A DNA stretch of 64,000 nucleotides from JAOZTV01 sp965371805 (lineage in GTDB: Bacteria > Acidobacteriota > Aminicenantia > UBA2199). Every line of letters starts with the position of its first letter. The stretch's first letter is position 1. Shown here piece after piece: positions 9,276 to 18,241 of this stretch. Both the position numbers and the translations under genes were made by a program. The notes beneath the pieces are model-generated. The model ran no database searches, was not told the origin of the DNA, and was given only the letters and a program-made list of their open reading frames with translations. The stretch is from the NCBI GenBank assembly GCA_965371805.1, contig CBDUZW010000011.1, positions 1 to 64,000 on the forward strand, read 5' to 3'.

Positions 9276-10196
9276 TTAACCTAGATAATTCATTAATGAA
9301 ATCCTCTGAATCCTTGAACCAGCTTGTAAAGTTGCCTGCAGCCCTACTTCCTCTTTTGCCAGATCTGATATTGCCCTGGCCATATCAGCATCCTCAAGAC
9401 TTGACATCTTAGTCCGCAAAGAATTCTGAAAAGCTATTAACATACCCTGAATATCTGTCATATGCCGCAGATTGTTTCCAACATCACTCCTATGTTGATT
9501 AAGTTGATCCTGGATTTGCTCAAGATTACCCATTGCGTTTCCAATTAGAGTTGTATCATCAGCAAGAAGAGCTTCTCTCAAATCGAGTAGATCCTGAAAT
9601 ATATCCCTACTTCCAAGAGGTGCCAGAGGTCCCACTCCAAACAATTCATTTCCAGGTACATTTGTAGGTACCTGAATAGAAAAATCAGCCTGGATATTTA
9701 TTATACTGTCATCACCATTATAATTAACTACATCAGGTGGAGGACCAACCGGATCTTTTACAAATGGAATTGTATCGGTCACACCACCTGCAAATATATA
9801 TTTACCCATAACCTGAGTATTGGCAAAATTTAGAATTGAATCTCTAATCTGATCTATTTCTCCAGCGATTGTTATTCTACCTTCAGTAGTCGAAGTTTCA
9901 GAAGCCCCCTGTTCTATTAGGGTAACAACCCTGTAGAGTACATTTTGTATCGCATTCATTGCTGATTCCGCTGAATTGAGATACGATTTTCCACTACTGA
10001 TATTTTTGTCAAACTGATCGATCTGTTCAATTTTGCCACGAAGGTTTAATACATAAGCCATATCAGCTGGATTATCTGATAATTTGTTAAGTTTTTTTCC
10101 AGATGTAGTACGCGTTATAGCATCATCATACCTGTTTTTTGTTAAAGACAGGTTACTTAAAAAATTCCTATACCAGTTACTTTCTACTGCTCTCAT
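9276..10196 (-). CDS. flgL: Flagellar hook-associated protein 3 (hook-filament junction)
   Basis: The 306-residue protein has the flagellin-like N-terminal helix (NRYDDAITRTTSGKKLNKLSDNPAD) and C-terminal helix (SLEDADMARAISDLAKEEVGLQATLQAGSRI in shorter segments), with a variable beta-rich middle. FlgL caps the hook and joins FlgK to the filament and is exported by the flagellar type III apparatus. The gene starts three bases after the flgK stop with GGGAGA upstream, so it belongs to the flgN-flgK-flgL operon. Confidence 0.92.
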   Translation of the reverse strand: MRAVESNWYRNFLSNLSLTKNRYDDAITRTTSGKKLNKLSDNPADMAYVLNLRGKIEQIDQFDKNISSGKSYLNSAESAMNAIQNVLYRVVTLIEQGASETSTTEGRITIAGEIDQIRDSILNFANTQVMGKYIFAGGVTDTIPFVKDPVGPPPDVVNYNGDDSIINIQADFSIQVPTNVPGNELFGVGPLAPLGSRDIFQDLLDLREALLADDTTLIGNAMGNLEQIQDQLNQHRSDVGNNLRHMTDIQGMLIAFQNSLRTKMSSLEDADMARAISDLAKEEVGLQATLQAGSRIQRISLMNYLG

Positions 10197-10199
10197 TTT

Positions 10200-11873
10200 T
10201 TATCTCCCTAATGACATCAAAACATCCAATAAACCATTTACTTTTCCCATAAACTGGGCAATTGCCTGATATGATTTTTCAAACTGAATCAAATCTGCAG
10301 CTTCCTCATCCAGAGAGACTCCTGATATTTCATCTCTTCTATTTTCGAGAAAGAGCAGCATAGAACCATTCGATTCATATTCATATTGAGCATTTGCCGA
10401 ATCATTGCCTATTTCTGCGTAGGTTGAATGCAGATATTCATGAATTGTTCCATAGTCAAAGACTCCATCATTATCCGTATCAATAACATTATTTGCATCC
10501 ATTAAAGCCGCAATCTGTAGTGCAACCTCATTATTTCCAACAGAACCAGTGGGAAATGGCGGACCTGGATCAACTTCAGCACTTGCAGCTACCAGAGAAG
10601 AATCAGCAAGAATTGCCGCTTCAACAGACATTAATGATGCTGCTCCCCTATGATTCATATATTCCCAGGCTGTACCAGCTCCAGGAATAGCACTTAGAGC
10701 TGCATCCAGTGTGATTTGAGTATATGGAGGTCCCGCAGCTGGTGCCATAGCAGTAATCAGTCTCGTTTCGCCACCTATTGTAATTGAATCGCCAATCTCC
10801 AATACTCCAGATATATCTCCCGCAAAATCTATAACGCTGGCAGTTGATGTACCTTGAATAAGATTCGCTCCTGTTGCCATATCAAAAAAATTAGTGTCAG
10901 TTAATGCTGTGTCCTGCAGAGTATATCCTGTTTGATGAGCAGAGTTAACAGCATTCATCAAACCAAAGGCAAAATTATCAAGCATATCTTTGTATTTTGG
11001 AATATTTATATCTCTCATTGTTATAAGAGCTTCTAACTGACCATTCTCAATATCGGCTGTTATATCAACCGGAGGACCACCAAAACTATCAATGTATACA
11101 TCATTATAATTTGAATTAGCTGGATTCCGCTGCACAGATAGATTATTAACTGTAGCAAAAGATACAAGAGGCCTGCCTGAAATTTCTACAGTTGCTGAAT
11201 TATTACTCTTATTATAATATATATTAACACCAACCATACTTGAAAGATCCTTCAACCTCATCTCTCTTAGATCAAGAAGATCATTTGCGGATTGTCCAGC
11301 TCCATGAGCATATGCGATTTTTTTATTTAAAGAGGCAATCTCATTAGCAATATTATTAATTCCAGTAACAACATCACTTATATTTGCATCATAGATCTCC
11401 TGCTGATCGATTAGCCTGAGATAGACATTGTTCATCTTTTCGGAAAAAGAATTTGCATTTACTACTAAAGTATTTCTAGTCGGTATATCTGTAGGATTAT
11501 TTGCGAGATCATTCCAGTTATTAAAAAAACCTGTTAAGGAATCTGAAATACCTAAACCATGTGATTCATCAAAAAGAGCTTCAACAGATGCCATTGTATT
11601 GGTCAATGTTTCATATTTTCCTTCATACTTTTTTCTATCAATAATTTGATTATTAATAAATCTATCTCTCACAGAATGAATACCTATGAGGTTCATACCT
11701 CTTCCACTTGACATATTTCCAATTGTAGGAGGTGGAATATTCTCTAATTGCACTGATTGTCTTGAATATCCGGGAGTGTTGACATTGGCCATATTGTGTC
11801 CAACAACCTGGAAGATCTTCTGCTGGTTCATAATTGAATACTTACCTAGTTCTAATGCAGACCATAAATTCAT
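10200..11873 (-). CDS. flgK: Flagellar hook-associated protein 1
   Basis: The 557-residue protein begins LWSALELGKYSI and carries the QVVGHNMANVNTPGYSRQ motif diagnostic of axial flagellar proteins, and ends with the matching helix ADLIQFEKSYQAIAQFMGKVNGLLDVLMSL. The middle contains a glycine- and alanine-rich inserted domain (about 345-420). FlgK forms the first hook-filament junction ring. GGAGG lies before the ATG. It directly follows the flgN-like gene and precedes flgL. Confidence 0.95.
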   Translation of the reverse strand: MNLWSALELGKYSIMNQQKIFQVVGHNMANVNTPGYSRQSVQLENIPPPTIGNMSSGRGMNLIGIHSVRDRFINNQIIDRKKYEGKYETLTNTMASVEALFDESHGLGISDSLTGFFNNWNDLANNPTDIPTRNTLVVNANSFSEKMNNVYLRLIDQQEIYDANISDVVTGINNIANEIASLNKKIAYAHGAGQSANDLLDLREMRLKDLSSMVGVNIYYNKSNNSATVEISGRPLVSFATVNNLSVQRNPANSNYNDVYIDSFGGPPVDITADIENGQLEALITMRDINIPKYKDMLDNFAFGLMNAVNSAHQTGYTLQDTALTDTNFFDMATGANLIQGTSTASVIDFAGDISGVLEIGDSITIGGETRLITAMAPAAGPPYTQITLDAALSAIPGAGTAWEYMNHRGAASLMSVEAAILADSSLVAASAEVDPGPPFPTGSVGNNEVALQIAALMDANNVIDTDNDGVFDYGTIHEYLHSTYAEIGNDSANAQYEYESNGSMLLFLENRRDEISGVSLDEEAADLIQFEKSYQAIAQFMGKVNGLLDVLMSLGR

Positions 11874-11874
11874 T

Positions 11875-12351
11875 TTATGCCTCCGAAAAGAAGATCGAGT
11901 TTTTTTGATCTTTGTTCTCTATCCCGTTTGCCGCATAGTTATCTTGAAAAAGAAACCTGTTTACCTTCTTCAGTTCATTATTTAATTGCGAAAATTTTGT
12001 TAAATATATCGAAGCTTTTAATAGAGTATATTTTATCTTATTAGAAAGACTGAATATCTTTTTACCTATTTCAACAAATTCCTTATGCCCGGCATTTGAA
12101 ATATATGTAAGGTTGACTTCTGTAACATCAATATTGTAATATTCTGCAATCCGCATTAATAATGATTTTTTATTAGAAGCAATTTTATAGATTTCAATTT
12201 CATATTTCTCAAGAAAATTTCCAAATTCAAAACTGTCTACTTTATTTTCTGTTATCAATTTAGGAATACTTTCAAAAAATTTATTAACAGTCTCAAGATA
12301 TCCTAATTCAATTTTTAAAAACATATAAAATTCTTTAATGACTCCATTCAT
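11875..12351 (-). CDS. flgN-like: FlgN-like export chaperone
   Basis: A 158-residue, mostly helical protein with no membrane segment. Two long helices (about 1-55 and 65-125, heptad-like, rich in leucine, isoleucine and lysine) match the fold of FlgN chaperones, which bind the FlgK and FlgL C-termini before export. Sequence conservation is low in this family, so the call rests mainly on size, predicted helices and its position one base before flgK. It is the first gene of the operon and follows a sigma-54 promoter. Confidence 0.65.
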   Translation of the reverse strand: MNGVIKEFYMFLKIELGYLETVNKFFESIPKLITENKVDSFEFGNFLEKYEIEIYKIASNKKSLLMRIAEYYNIDVTEVNLTYISNAGHKEFVEIGKKIFSLSNKIKYTLLKASIYLTKFSQLNNELKKVNRFLFQDNYAANGIENKDQKNSIFFSEA

Positions 12352-12660
12352 TTTTATTCTCCACTATTTGAATGCAAGAACAATGCCAAAGACTTCTTCA
12401 TACTTTAAAAGCTTTTTAGTAAAATATATGGAAAAAAATACTGGATTGAAAGAATTAATTTCCGAATTTCTTATTTGAATTATATTATTTTACTGTTGAA
12501 TGTAACAACCATCTCTATATTCACAGAATAAACATGGATTCTACCCTGATGTTTGAGCATGATGATATATTTACACATTGATTAAAGAAAATTATTTTCA
12601 GGATTCTAATATCAGCCATTTTATAGTATAATTAGAAATATAATTTACTGGAGATAAAAA
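12352..12660. other. Divergent intergenic region between flgN and the ammonia-lyase
   Basis: This 309-base gap holds the minus-strand sigma-54 promoter at 12373-12388 and, on the plus strand, TATAAT at 12627-12632 with GGAG at 12651-12654 for the ammonia-lyase gene. The -35 for that TATAAT is poor. I see no other gene or hairpin. Confidence 0.5.
12373..12388 (-). promoter_or_regulatory. Sigma-54 promoter of flgN-flgK-flgL
   Basis: The minus strand reads TGGCATTGTTCTTGCA. The invariant GG and GC are exactly 10 bases apart, as sigma-54 requires. The start point would fall near 12362, at the GGAG site, leaving a leader of about 11 bases before the ATG at 12351. The same arrangement occurs before motA and before the kinase-like gene at 57281. 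Confidence 0.75.
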
Positions 12661-14199
12661 ATGCAAAATAAAATTTTTAATTATGGGATAGATACATTAA
12701 CAGTTGAAGATACACTAAAAATAGCCAGGGGAAACATTGAAGGCGTAATGAATAAAGATGCAGAAAAACAAATCATTGCCAGTACAAATGCTGTAAACAG
12801 TATTGTAAAAAAGAAAAAAACTGTCTATGGTATTAATACTGGATTCGGATCTTTGTGTCAGACAACAATTTCAGAGGAAGACACAAAAAAACTGCAGTAT
12901 AATATTTTAAGAAGTCATAGTGCCGGAGTTGGAGATAATATCTCAGAAGAAACAGCAAAAATAATGATGATACTCAAAGTTCACGCATTATCATTTGGAT
13001 TTTCAGGAATACGAATGGAAACACTTGAAAGAATTATGTGGCATATAAACAATGATATTATCCCCGAAGTGCCTTCACAGGGATCGGTTGGAGCATCCGG
13101 AGATCTGGTCCCCCTTTCACATCTATTTCTTCCCTTAATCGGATTAGGGAAAGTTTCATATAAAGGAAAAGTAATTAATACAGATGAAATGTTTAAGAAA
13201 GAAGGAATAAAACCTTTAGAATTAGGACCGAAAGAGGGACTGGCACTAATAAATGGAACTCAATTTATTGCTGCAAATGCAGTTATTGCTGTTTCAAGAT
13301 TTAAAAACATTCTTGATAATGCAGATATCATAGGGGCAATGACCCTGGAATCTCTATTCGGATCGGTAAAACCCTTTGATGAAAACCTGCATAAACTTCG
13401 CCCCTATTCAGGTACAAGCTTAGTTGCTCAAAGATTGAGAAGTATATTAAAAGATTCAGAAATGGTGGAATCCCATCTAAATTGTGACAGGGTCCAGGAC
13501 CCATATTCATTAAGATGTATGCCTCAGGTTCATGGTGCTTCAAGAAATGCATATATGCACTTAAAAGAGATAATTGAAATTGAATTAAATTCAGTAACAG
13601 ACAACCCTATAATATTGGATGAAAATAACTCAATCAGCGGTGGTAATTTTCATGCTCAACCAATCGCACTGCCTCTGGACTATGCCGCCTTTGCTGTAAG
13701 TGAACTGGGCAATATTTCAGATAGAAGAACCTATTTACTCCTGGAAGGTAAGAATGGGCTTCCTACTTTATTGATGAAAGATACAGGAGTGAATTCAGGA
13801 TTTATGATCCCCCAATATACTTCTGCGGCTCTTGCCAGTGAAAATAAAACCATGTGTTTCCCAGCCAGTGCTGACAGTATCCCAACATCTCTCGGCCAGG
13901 AAGACCATGTTAGCATGGGATCAATAAGTGCAAGAAAACTAATTAAAATCTTAGATAATCTTGAAAATATACTTGCTGTTGAATTGGTTTGCGCTGCCCA
14001 GGCATTTGATTTTAGGAAACCATTGAAATCAAGTAAAATAATTGAAAAATGCCATGATAAGATTAGGGAACATATCGACCACGCAGATGAGGACAGAATA
14101 TTCAGCAATGATATCAGTGTAGCCAGAGATATAATAAAAAACAAAATCCTGCCGGAAACTTCTGTAGTAATTGCCCAAAAGGAAAATATAGATCTTTAA
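12661..14199 (+). CDS. hutH: Histidine ammonia-lyase (aromatic amino acid lyase family)
   Basis: The 512-residue protein has the GSVGASGDLVPLSHL motif, whose Ala145-Ser146-Gly147 form the MIO cofactor. It converts histidine to urocanate and ammonia. RSHSAGVG carries His86, the residue linked to histidine or tyrosine rather than phenylalanine selectivity; GGNFHAQPIALPLDYAA and GQEDHVSMGSISARK are also typical. Length is normal for HutH. No urocanase or other hut gene is next to it, so a tyrosine ammonia-lyase role cannot be excluded. It appears to be transcribed alone. Confidence 0.85.
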   Translation: MQNKIFNYGIDTLTVEDTLKIARGNIEGVMNKDAEKQIIASTNAVNSIVKKKKTVYGINTGFGSLCQTTISEEDTKKLQYNILRSHSAGVGDNISEETAKIMMILKVHALSFGFSGIRMETLERIMWHINNDIIPEVPSQGSVGASGDLVPLSHLFLPLIGLGKVSYKGKVINTDEMFKKEGIKPLELGPKEGLALINGTQFIAANAVIAVSRFKNILDNADIIGAMTLESLFGSVKPFDENLHKLRPYSGTSLVAQRLRSILKDSEMVESHLNCDRVQDPYSLRCMPQVHGASRNAYMHLKEIIEIELNSVTDNPIILDENNSISGGNFHAQPIALPLDYAAFAVSELGNISDRRTYLLLEGKNGLPTLLMKDTGVNSGFMIPQYTSAALASENKTMCFPASADSIPTSLGQEDHVSMGSISARKLIKILDNLENILAVELVCAAQAFDFRKPLKSSKIIEKCHDKIREHIDHADEDRIFSNDISVARDIIKNKILPETSVVIAQKENIDL

Positions 14200-14282
14200 A
14201 CAAACTCGATAACTGATCTGTACATTATCTTTTTATTATTCATAAAATATAATTTTTTTTATAATTTATTTCCTGTTTTTGC

Positions 14283-14311
14283 TTGACTATAAAGTAATAA
14301 AAATGTATAAA
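14283..14311 (+). promoter_or_regulatory. Sigma-70-type promoter of the octahaem cytochrome gene
   Basis: TTGACT at 14283-14288 and TATAAA at 14306-14311 with a 17-base spacer. AGGAGG at 14348-14353 precedes the ATG at 14358. Confidence 0.65.
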
Positions 14312-14357
14312 TATATTAGGTCTACTTTTGTAGTATCTAATTTTTTTAGGAGGATTT

Positions 14358-15725
14358 ATGAAAAAAATCAATTTTAGTTCTTATCTATCTTTTTTTGTAT
14401 TGCTGACTTTCATTATTGCTTCAGGAGTCTCAATATATGCTACAGTACCAACTAGTTATAAGGTACTTTCAAAAGAGTCAAAAGATTGTGTTGAGTGTCA
14501 TCTTGAGTTAAATCCGGGAATTGTAAAACCCTGGCAGGAAAGCAGAATGGGAAAAGCCAATGTTGGCTGTTATGAATGTCACAAAGCTGAAAAGTCTGAC
14601 AAGGATGCCTTCGAACATGAAGGGGCAACTATATCAGTTATTGTATCACCAAAAGATTGTGCCAGATGTCACCAGAAAGAGGTTGATGAGATGACAAAGT
14701 CCTATCATGCTAAAGCAAACAAGTTTACAGGATCACTTGATAATGTACTCGGTAGAATAGTGACTGGAGAAGCCAATTTTGATCTCGGTTGTGCACAATG
14801 TCATGGTTCAGATGTATTAGTAGGAAAAGACGGAAAACTTGTTGTCGGTCCATGGCCGAATACTGGAGTTGGAAGAATAAATCCTGATGGAAGTAATGGT
14901 GCCTGTGTTGCCTGTCATATGAGACATACTTTCAGCCTGAAACAGGTAAGAGAACCAAAAACCTGTGGTAAATGTCATCAGGGACCGGATCATCCACAAA
15001 TAGAGATCTATGAGCTTTCAAAACATGGGATAGCATATGCCAGTTTCAAAGATGAAATGAATATGGATAAATATGATTGGGTATTAGGAAGAGATTATAC
15101 TAAGGCTCCAACTTGCTCAACATGCCATATGGGAAAAACAAGGGAACTTGACAGAACTCATGATGTCGGTGCAAGAATATCATGGACCCTAAGACCAAAA
15201 GTTTCTAAAAAACTGGATAATTGGGAAAAGAAACGATCTGATATGAAAAAAGTATGTAGTGAATGTCATCAGGATAATTGGATAAACGGCTTTTATACTC
15301 AATTTGACAGATATGTAAACTTATATAATGATAAATTTGCAAAACCGGCTAAAAGCATAATGGCTTTCCTTAAAAAGAATAAAGTTACTGATGCAACCCC
15401 GTTTAATGAAGCTGTTGAGATAGACTGGTGGCACCTATGGCATCATGAAGGAAGAAGAGGACGTCACGGGGCAGCAATGAACGCTCCAGACTGGTCTCAC
15501 TGGCATGGAATGTATGAAGTAGCTCTAAATTTCTACTTCCACTTAATTCCACATGCAGATAAGGCTGTTGCAAAAAAACATGATAAAAATCTAACCATTA
15601 GATGGGATAAATTTAAAAACGAAATTCTTGATAGAAAGGAACATAAATGGAATAAAGGACTCCCAAAGGAAGAACTTCAAAAAATAGTTGATTTTTACCA
15701 AAAACGATATGGTAAAACTCACTAG
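14358..15725 (+). CDS. Octahaem c-type cytochrome, hydroxylamine oxidoreductase family
   Basis: A 455-residue exported protein (signal segment about 8-28) with exactly eight CxxCH haem sites: CVECH, CYECH, CARCH, CAQCH, CVACH, CGKCH, CSTCH and CSECH. Spacing and the C-terminal block WWHLWHHEGRRGRHGAAMNAPDWSHWHG match HAO-family enzymes, which act on hydroxylamine or nitrite in the periplasm. The position after APD, where oxidative HAO has the tyrosine that cross-links to haem, is Trp here. That favours a reductive, ammonium-forming enzyme, by inference. No quinol-oxidising NapC-type partner is encoded next to it. Two TPR-like genes follow a strong hairpin. Confidence 0.85.
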   Translation: MKKINFSSYLSFFVLLTFIIASGVSIYATVPTSYKVLSKESKDCVECHLELNPGIVKPWQESRMGKANVGCYECHKAEKSDKDAFEHEGATISVIVSPKDCARCHQKEVDEMTKSYHAKANKFTGSLDNVLGRIVTGEANFDLGCAQCHGSDVLVGKDGKLVVGPWPNTGVGRINPDGSNGACVACHMRHTFSLKQVREPKTCGKCHQGPDHPQIEIYELSKHGIAYASFKDEMNMDKYDWVLGRDYTKAPTCSTCHMGKTRELDRTHDVGARISWTLRPKVSKKLDNWEKKRSDMKKVCSECHQDNWINGFYTQFDRYVNLYNDKFAKPAKSIMAFLKKNKVTDATPFNEAVEIDWWHLWHHEGRRGRHGAAMNAPDWSHWHGMYEVALNFYFHLIPHADKAVAKKHDKNLTIRWDKFKNEILDRKEHKWNKGLPKEELQKIVDFYQKRYGKTH

Positions 15726-15735
15726 ATTGTTTTAG

Positions 15736-15764
15736 TTGAAGTAAAGGTTAACCCTTTGCTTCAA
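15736..15764 (+). terminator. Hairpin downstream of the cytochrome gene
   Basis: A 12-base stem with one G-T pair (15736-15747 and 15753-15764) around a TTAAC loop, ten bases past the cytochrome stop. It stands directly before a second, stronger hairpin with the same loop sequence. Confidence 0.55.
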
Positions 15765-15770
15765 TATATA

Positions 15771-15797
15771 ATAGGGCAGGTTTAACACCTGCCCTAT
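15771..15797 (+). terminator. Strong GC-rich hairpin terminator
   Basis: Perfect 11-base arms at 15771-15781 and 15787-15797, centred on GGGCAGGT, with loop TTAAC, followed by an AT-rich stretch. With the hairpin just upstream it forms a tandem terminator between the cytochrome and the next gene. Confidence 0.65.
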
Positions 15798-15827
15798 CTA
15801 ATTAATGTTTGTTTAAGGAAAATTAAA

Positions 15828-16616
15828 ATGAAAATAAATAGAATTATTTTACTTATTGCAATTATTATTTCTTTCTCTTTTAGTATAAGCTATAGTAAAT
15901 CTGACAAAAAAATACTACAAAAAAATAAAACTGAAAATAAAAAATTTGAGAAACTGGATTTTAATAAAGAACCTGTGAGTTTTATGAGTGCTATTTTTAG
16001 GCACTACCATAATTGGGAGTTAAAAAAAGGATTATCTTTATCAAAAAAAGCAATTATTCTTATTGATAAAGTTTATAGTAAAGATCCCTTGCAGATCATA
16101 AATGATCCTAAATTAAAATTAAATAAAGCATTCCAAATAAAATCAACCCTTCATACACTTAAGGGAATGTTGCATTCCCGGGAATCACAACATTCAAAAA
16201 AGAATTCTGTAAGAACAGAAAACCAGTCTATTATGAGTAAATTAAAAAAAGGAAGAACAATTACAGATAAAGATTTTGAAGATTTAACAAAAAAAATAGA
16301 AAAAAACTCTTCAACGAATAAAATTCATGACAGCTATAATGTGGCAATAAATGAATTTATGATTGCCATTAAAACAGATAAAAACAATCCATCCCCTCAC
16401 TTTCATCTTGCTGAAGTATTAAAAAAATCTAAGAATGATAAAATCAGACTAAAAGCCGAACAACATTATTTTGAATCAGCAAAATTGTCAATTCAGGAAG
16501 GTGACAGTAAGTCTATTGGCAAAATATTAAAAGCCTTAAAAAATGTAAATGCTGAGTCTTCTTATATAAAAAAAATTGAAGATATTGATAAAGGGATGAA
16601 AAATGAAACTCATTAA
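15828..16616 (+). CDS. Exported TPR-like protein of unknown function
   Basis: The 262-residue product has a signal peptide (residues 1-24) and is very lysine-rich. The last third, with the NPSPHFHLAEVLKKSKNDK and AEQHYFESAKLSIQEG segments, looks like one or two TPR-type helix pairs. No enzyme motif is present. The next gene starts 14 bases before its stop, so the two are translationally coupled and probably act together. I do not recognise the family; a scaffold role in the envelope is the plain reading. Confidence 0.55.
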   Translation: MKINRIILLIAIIISFSFSISYSKSDKKILQKNKTENKKFEKLDFNKEPVSFMSAIFRHYHNWELKKGLSLSKKAIILIDKVYSKDPLQIINDPKLKLNKAFQIKSTLHTLKGMLHSRESQHSKKNSVRTENQSIMSKLKKGRTITDKDFEDLTKKIEKNSSTNKIHDSYNVAINEFMIAIKTDKNNPSPHFHLAEVLKKSKNDKIRLKAEQHYFESAKLSIQEGDSKSIGKILKALKNVNAESSYIKKIEDIDKGMKNETH

Positions 16617-17091
16617 CAAAAAACATATATTATTACCTTTAATATTCATACTGATAATTCCTTTTTTGAGCAATACCTATACTCAAAGCAATAGCAAAGA
16701 TAAAGGAGGTCCTCTTCCTGTAGTAAATGTAGATGGGCTACCAGAATTTTTAAAATTACTTGCTTTTTCAAGTCGAAACATTGCAGAAGGAGATTTTGAA
16801 GAGGCAATATTAATTCTCAAAAAGGCAGAAAAATTTCACCCAAACGACCCTATGCTTCTTGAATATTTTGGTCTCGCCTATGATGGAGACAGGAATAAAA
16901 AACAATCATTCTCCCATTTTCTCAGAGCAGGATATGAATATTTTAAGATTAACAATATCAGGAAGTCCTGGAAAATGATAGGTTGGTTAAAAACAATTAA
17001 CAACAAATCCAGGAAAGTAATTGATTTTGAAAACAAAGTAAGAAAGAGACAATTAATATTAAATCAAAAACGAAATTCAAAAAAAAAATAA
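16603..17091 (+). CDS. Small exported TPR-repeat protein
   Basis: A 162-residue protein with a signal peptide (about 8-28) and a clear TPR pair: EGDFEEAILILKKAEKFHPNDP followed by LLEYFGLAYDGDRNKKQSFSHFLRA, in segments, around residues 62-110. The C-terminus is a basic helix. It overlaps the preceding exported protein gene by 14 bases. TPR pairs bind partner proteins; the partner is unknown. Confidence 0.6.
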   Translation: MKLINKKHILLPLIFILIIPFLSNTYTQSNSKDKGGPLPVVNVDGLPEFLKLLAFSSRNIAEGDFEEAILILKKAEKFHPNDPMLLEYFGLAYDGDRNKKQSFSHFLRAGYEYFKINNIRKSWKMIGWLKTINNKSRKVIDFENKVRKRQLILNQKRNSKKK

Positions 17092-17115
17092 GTCCTAACC
17101 TTTCGTTTTTTAATC

Positions 17116-17144
17116 TTGACTAAAAAGTTTAAAAATTGTATATA
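17116..17144 (+). promoter_or_regulatory. Sigma-70-type promoter
   Basis: TTGACT at 17116-17121 and TATATA at 17139-17144, spacer 17 bases, ahead of the phosphatase-like lipoprotein gene (start 17193, AGGAG upstream). Confidence 0.6.
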
Positions 17145-17192
17145 TATAAATGAGTCTTTTCAATGTATTAAACTTTATTCAGGAGAAAGCGT

Positions 17193-18197
17193 ATGTCACA
17201 ATTTTTTAAATCAAAATCTAAATATCTATTAATCATATCATTTGTATTATTTTTAAATTTCTGCCAGCATAAGACAAATTCTCTTAGGTTAGATACAACT
17301 CCATTTCCTCCTGAATCACAAGTAGTTTTAGAGAACGGAAGCAGACCACCGGAATATTTTAGAGTATTATCAGAAGCAAAGATAGATACAAATTGTTTTG
17401 AGTGTAATTCACAAAACAGATATAGTAAAAATTTAAAGCCATTCTCTACAGTTTCGGCAGATATTCTTCTAAAAAAGATACAACCTTTCATAAGCAAAAC
17501 TCTTGATAAAAAACTAAATAAAGAATTAATTGAAAAACTTGAAGATCACGTAATGTGGGCAATGGTAAGAGGGGTATTAATTGAAGGGAATAATAATAAT
17601 CTCGGAGCTATTGTATTAAAGGGTTATTACTGGACGGATAAAGATGGGAATAAGCAGCCTCTCACTATTTTCAGAACTGCATTTACCCCATTTCCAAAAA
17701 GCAAAGACTCCTGTTTTCGTTCATTATTAAAAAAAGGAAAGGTTAAACATGTAATAAATTTATACGATGGAGAGATGAATTTGAATGATCTTATCAAACA
17801 GGAAAGAGAAACTTCAAGTGAATTTTATGCTTCCTATATAAAGACTGCCGACCTAAACTATGGACATTGGAGAAGTACAATTAGAAAACACCCAGAAAAA
17901 GGACCTGAATTATCAAAAGCTTCTAAAAATGTTGCGAAATTAATAAAAGAACAAATACTCAATCCTCAAGGGAATCCGCCAAAAGGAAACATACTCATTC
18001 ACTGTGGTGGTGGAATGCATAGAACAGGGATGATAATTGGTTTATTAATGAGATTGATAAATAATAGTCCTGATAAATTAATTATTGACACTTATAAATA
18101 TCATACCGGGTATAAGAAAAAAGATACGCCAGGCGGTTTTGAACAGGGGAACTTAGACTTCATATTCAATTTTGATCAAAAACTGTTAATAGACTAA
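17193..18197 (+). CDS. Tyrosine or dual-specificity phosphatase-like putative lipoprotein
   Basis: The 334-residue protein has a hydrophobic N-terminus ending in LNFCQ (Cys about 24), a loose lipobox of the kind allowed in spirochaetes. Near residue 273 it carries HCGGGMHRTG, the cysteine phosphatase P-loop (C, five residues, R, then T), preceded by a VKHVINLYDGE strand as in this fold. A phosphatase acting at the cell surface or in the periplasm is inferred; phytase-like and protein phosphatases share the motif. AGGAG precedes the ATG. It has its own promoter. Confidence 0.65.
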   Translation: MSQFFKSKSKYLLIISFVLFLNFCQHKTNSLRLDTTPFPPESQVVLENGSRPPEYFRVLSEAKIDTNCFECNSQNRYSKNLKPFSTVSADILLKKIQPFISKTLDKKLNKELIEKLEDHVMWAMVRGVLIEGNNNNLGAIVLKGYYWTDKDGNKQPLTIFRTAFTPFPKSKDSCFRSLLKKGKVKHVINLYDGEMNLNDLIKQERETSSEFYASYIKTADLNYGHWRSTIRKHPEKGPELSKASKNVAKLIKEQILNPQGNPPKGNILIHCGGGMHRTGMIIGLLMRLINNSPDKLIIDTYKYHTGYKKKDTPGGFEQGNLDFIFNFDQKLLID

Positions 18198-18241
18198 TCT
18201 TCACATATTAAGAAATATATAAATACAAATAAGTAAAACGT

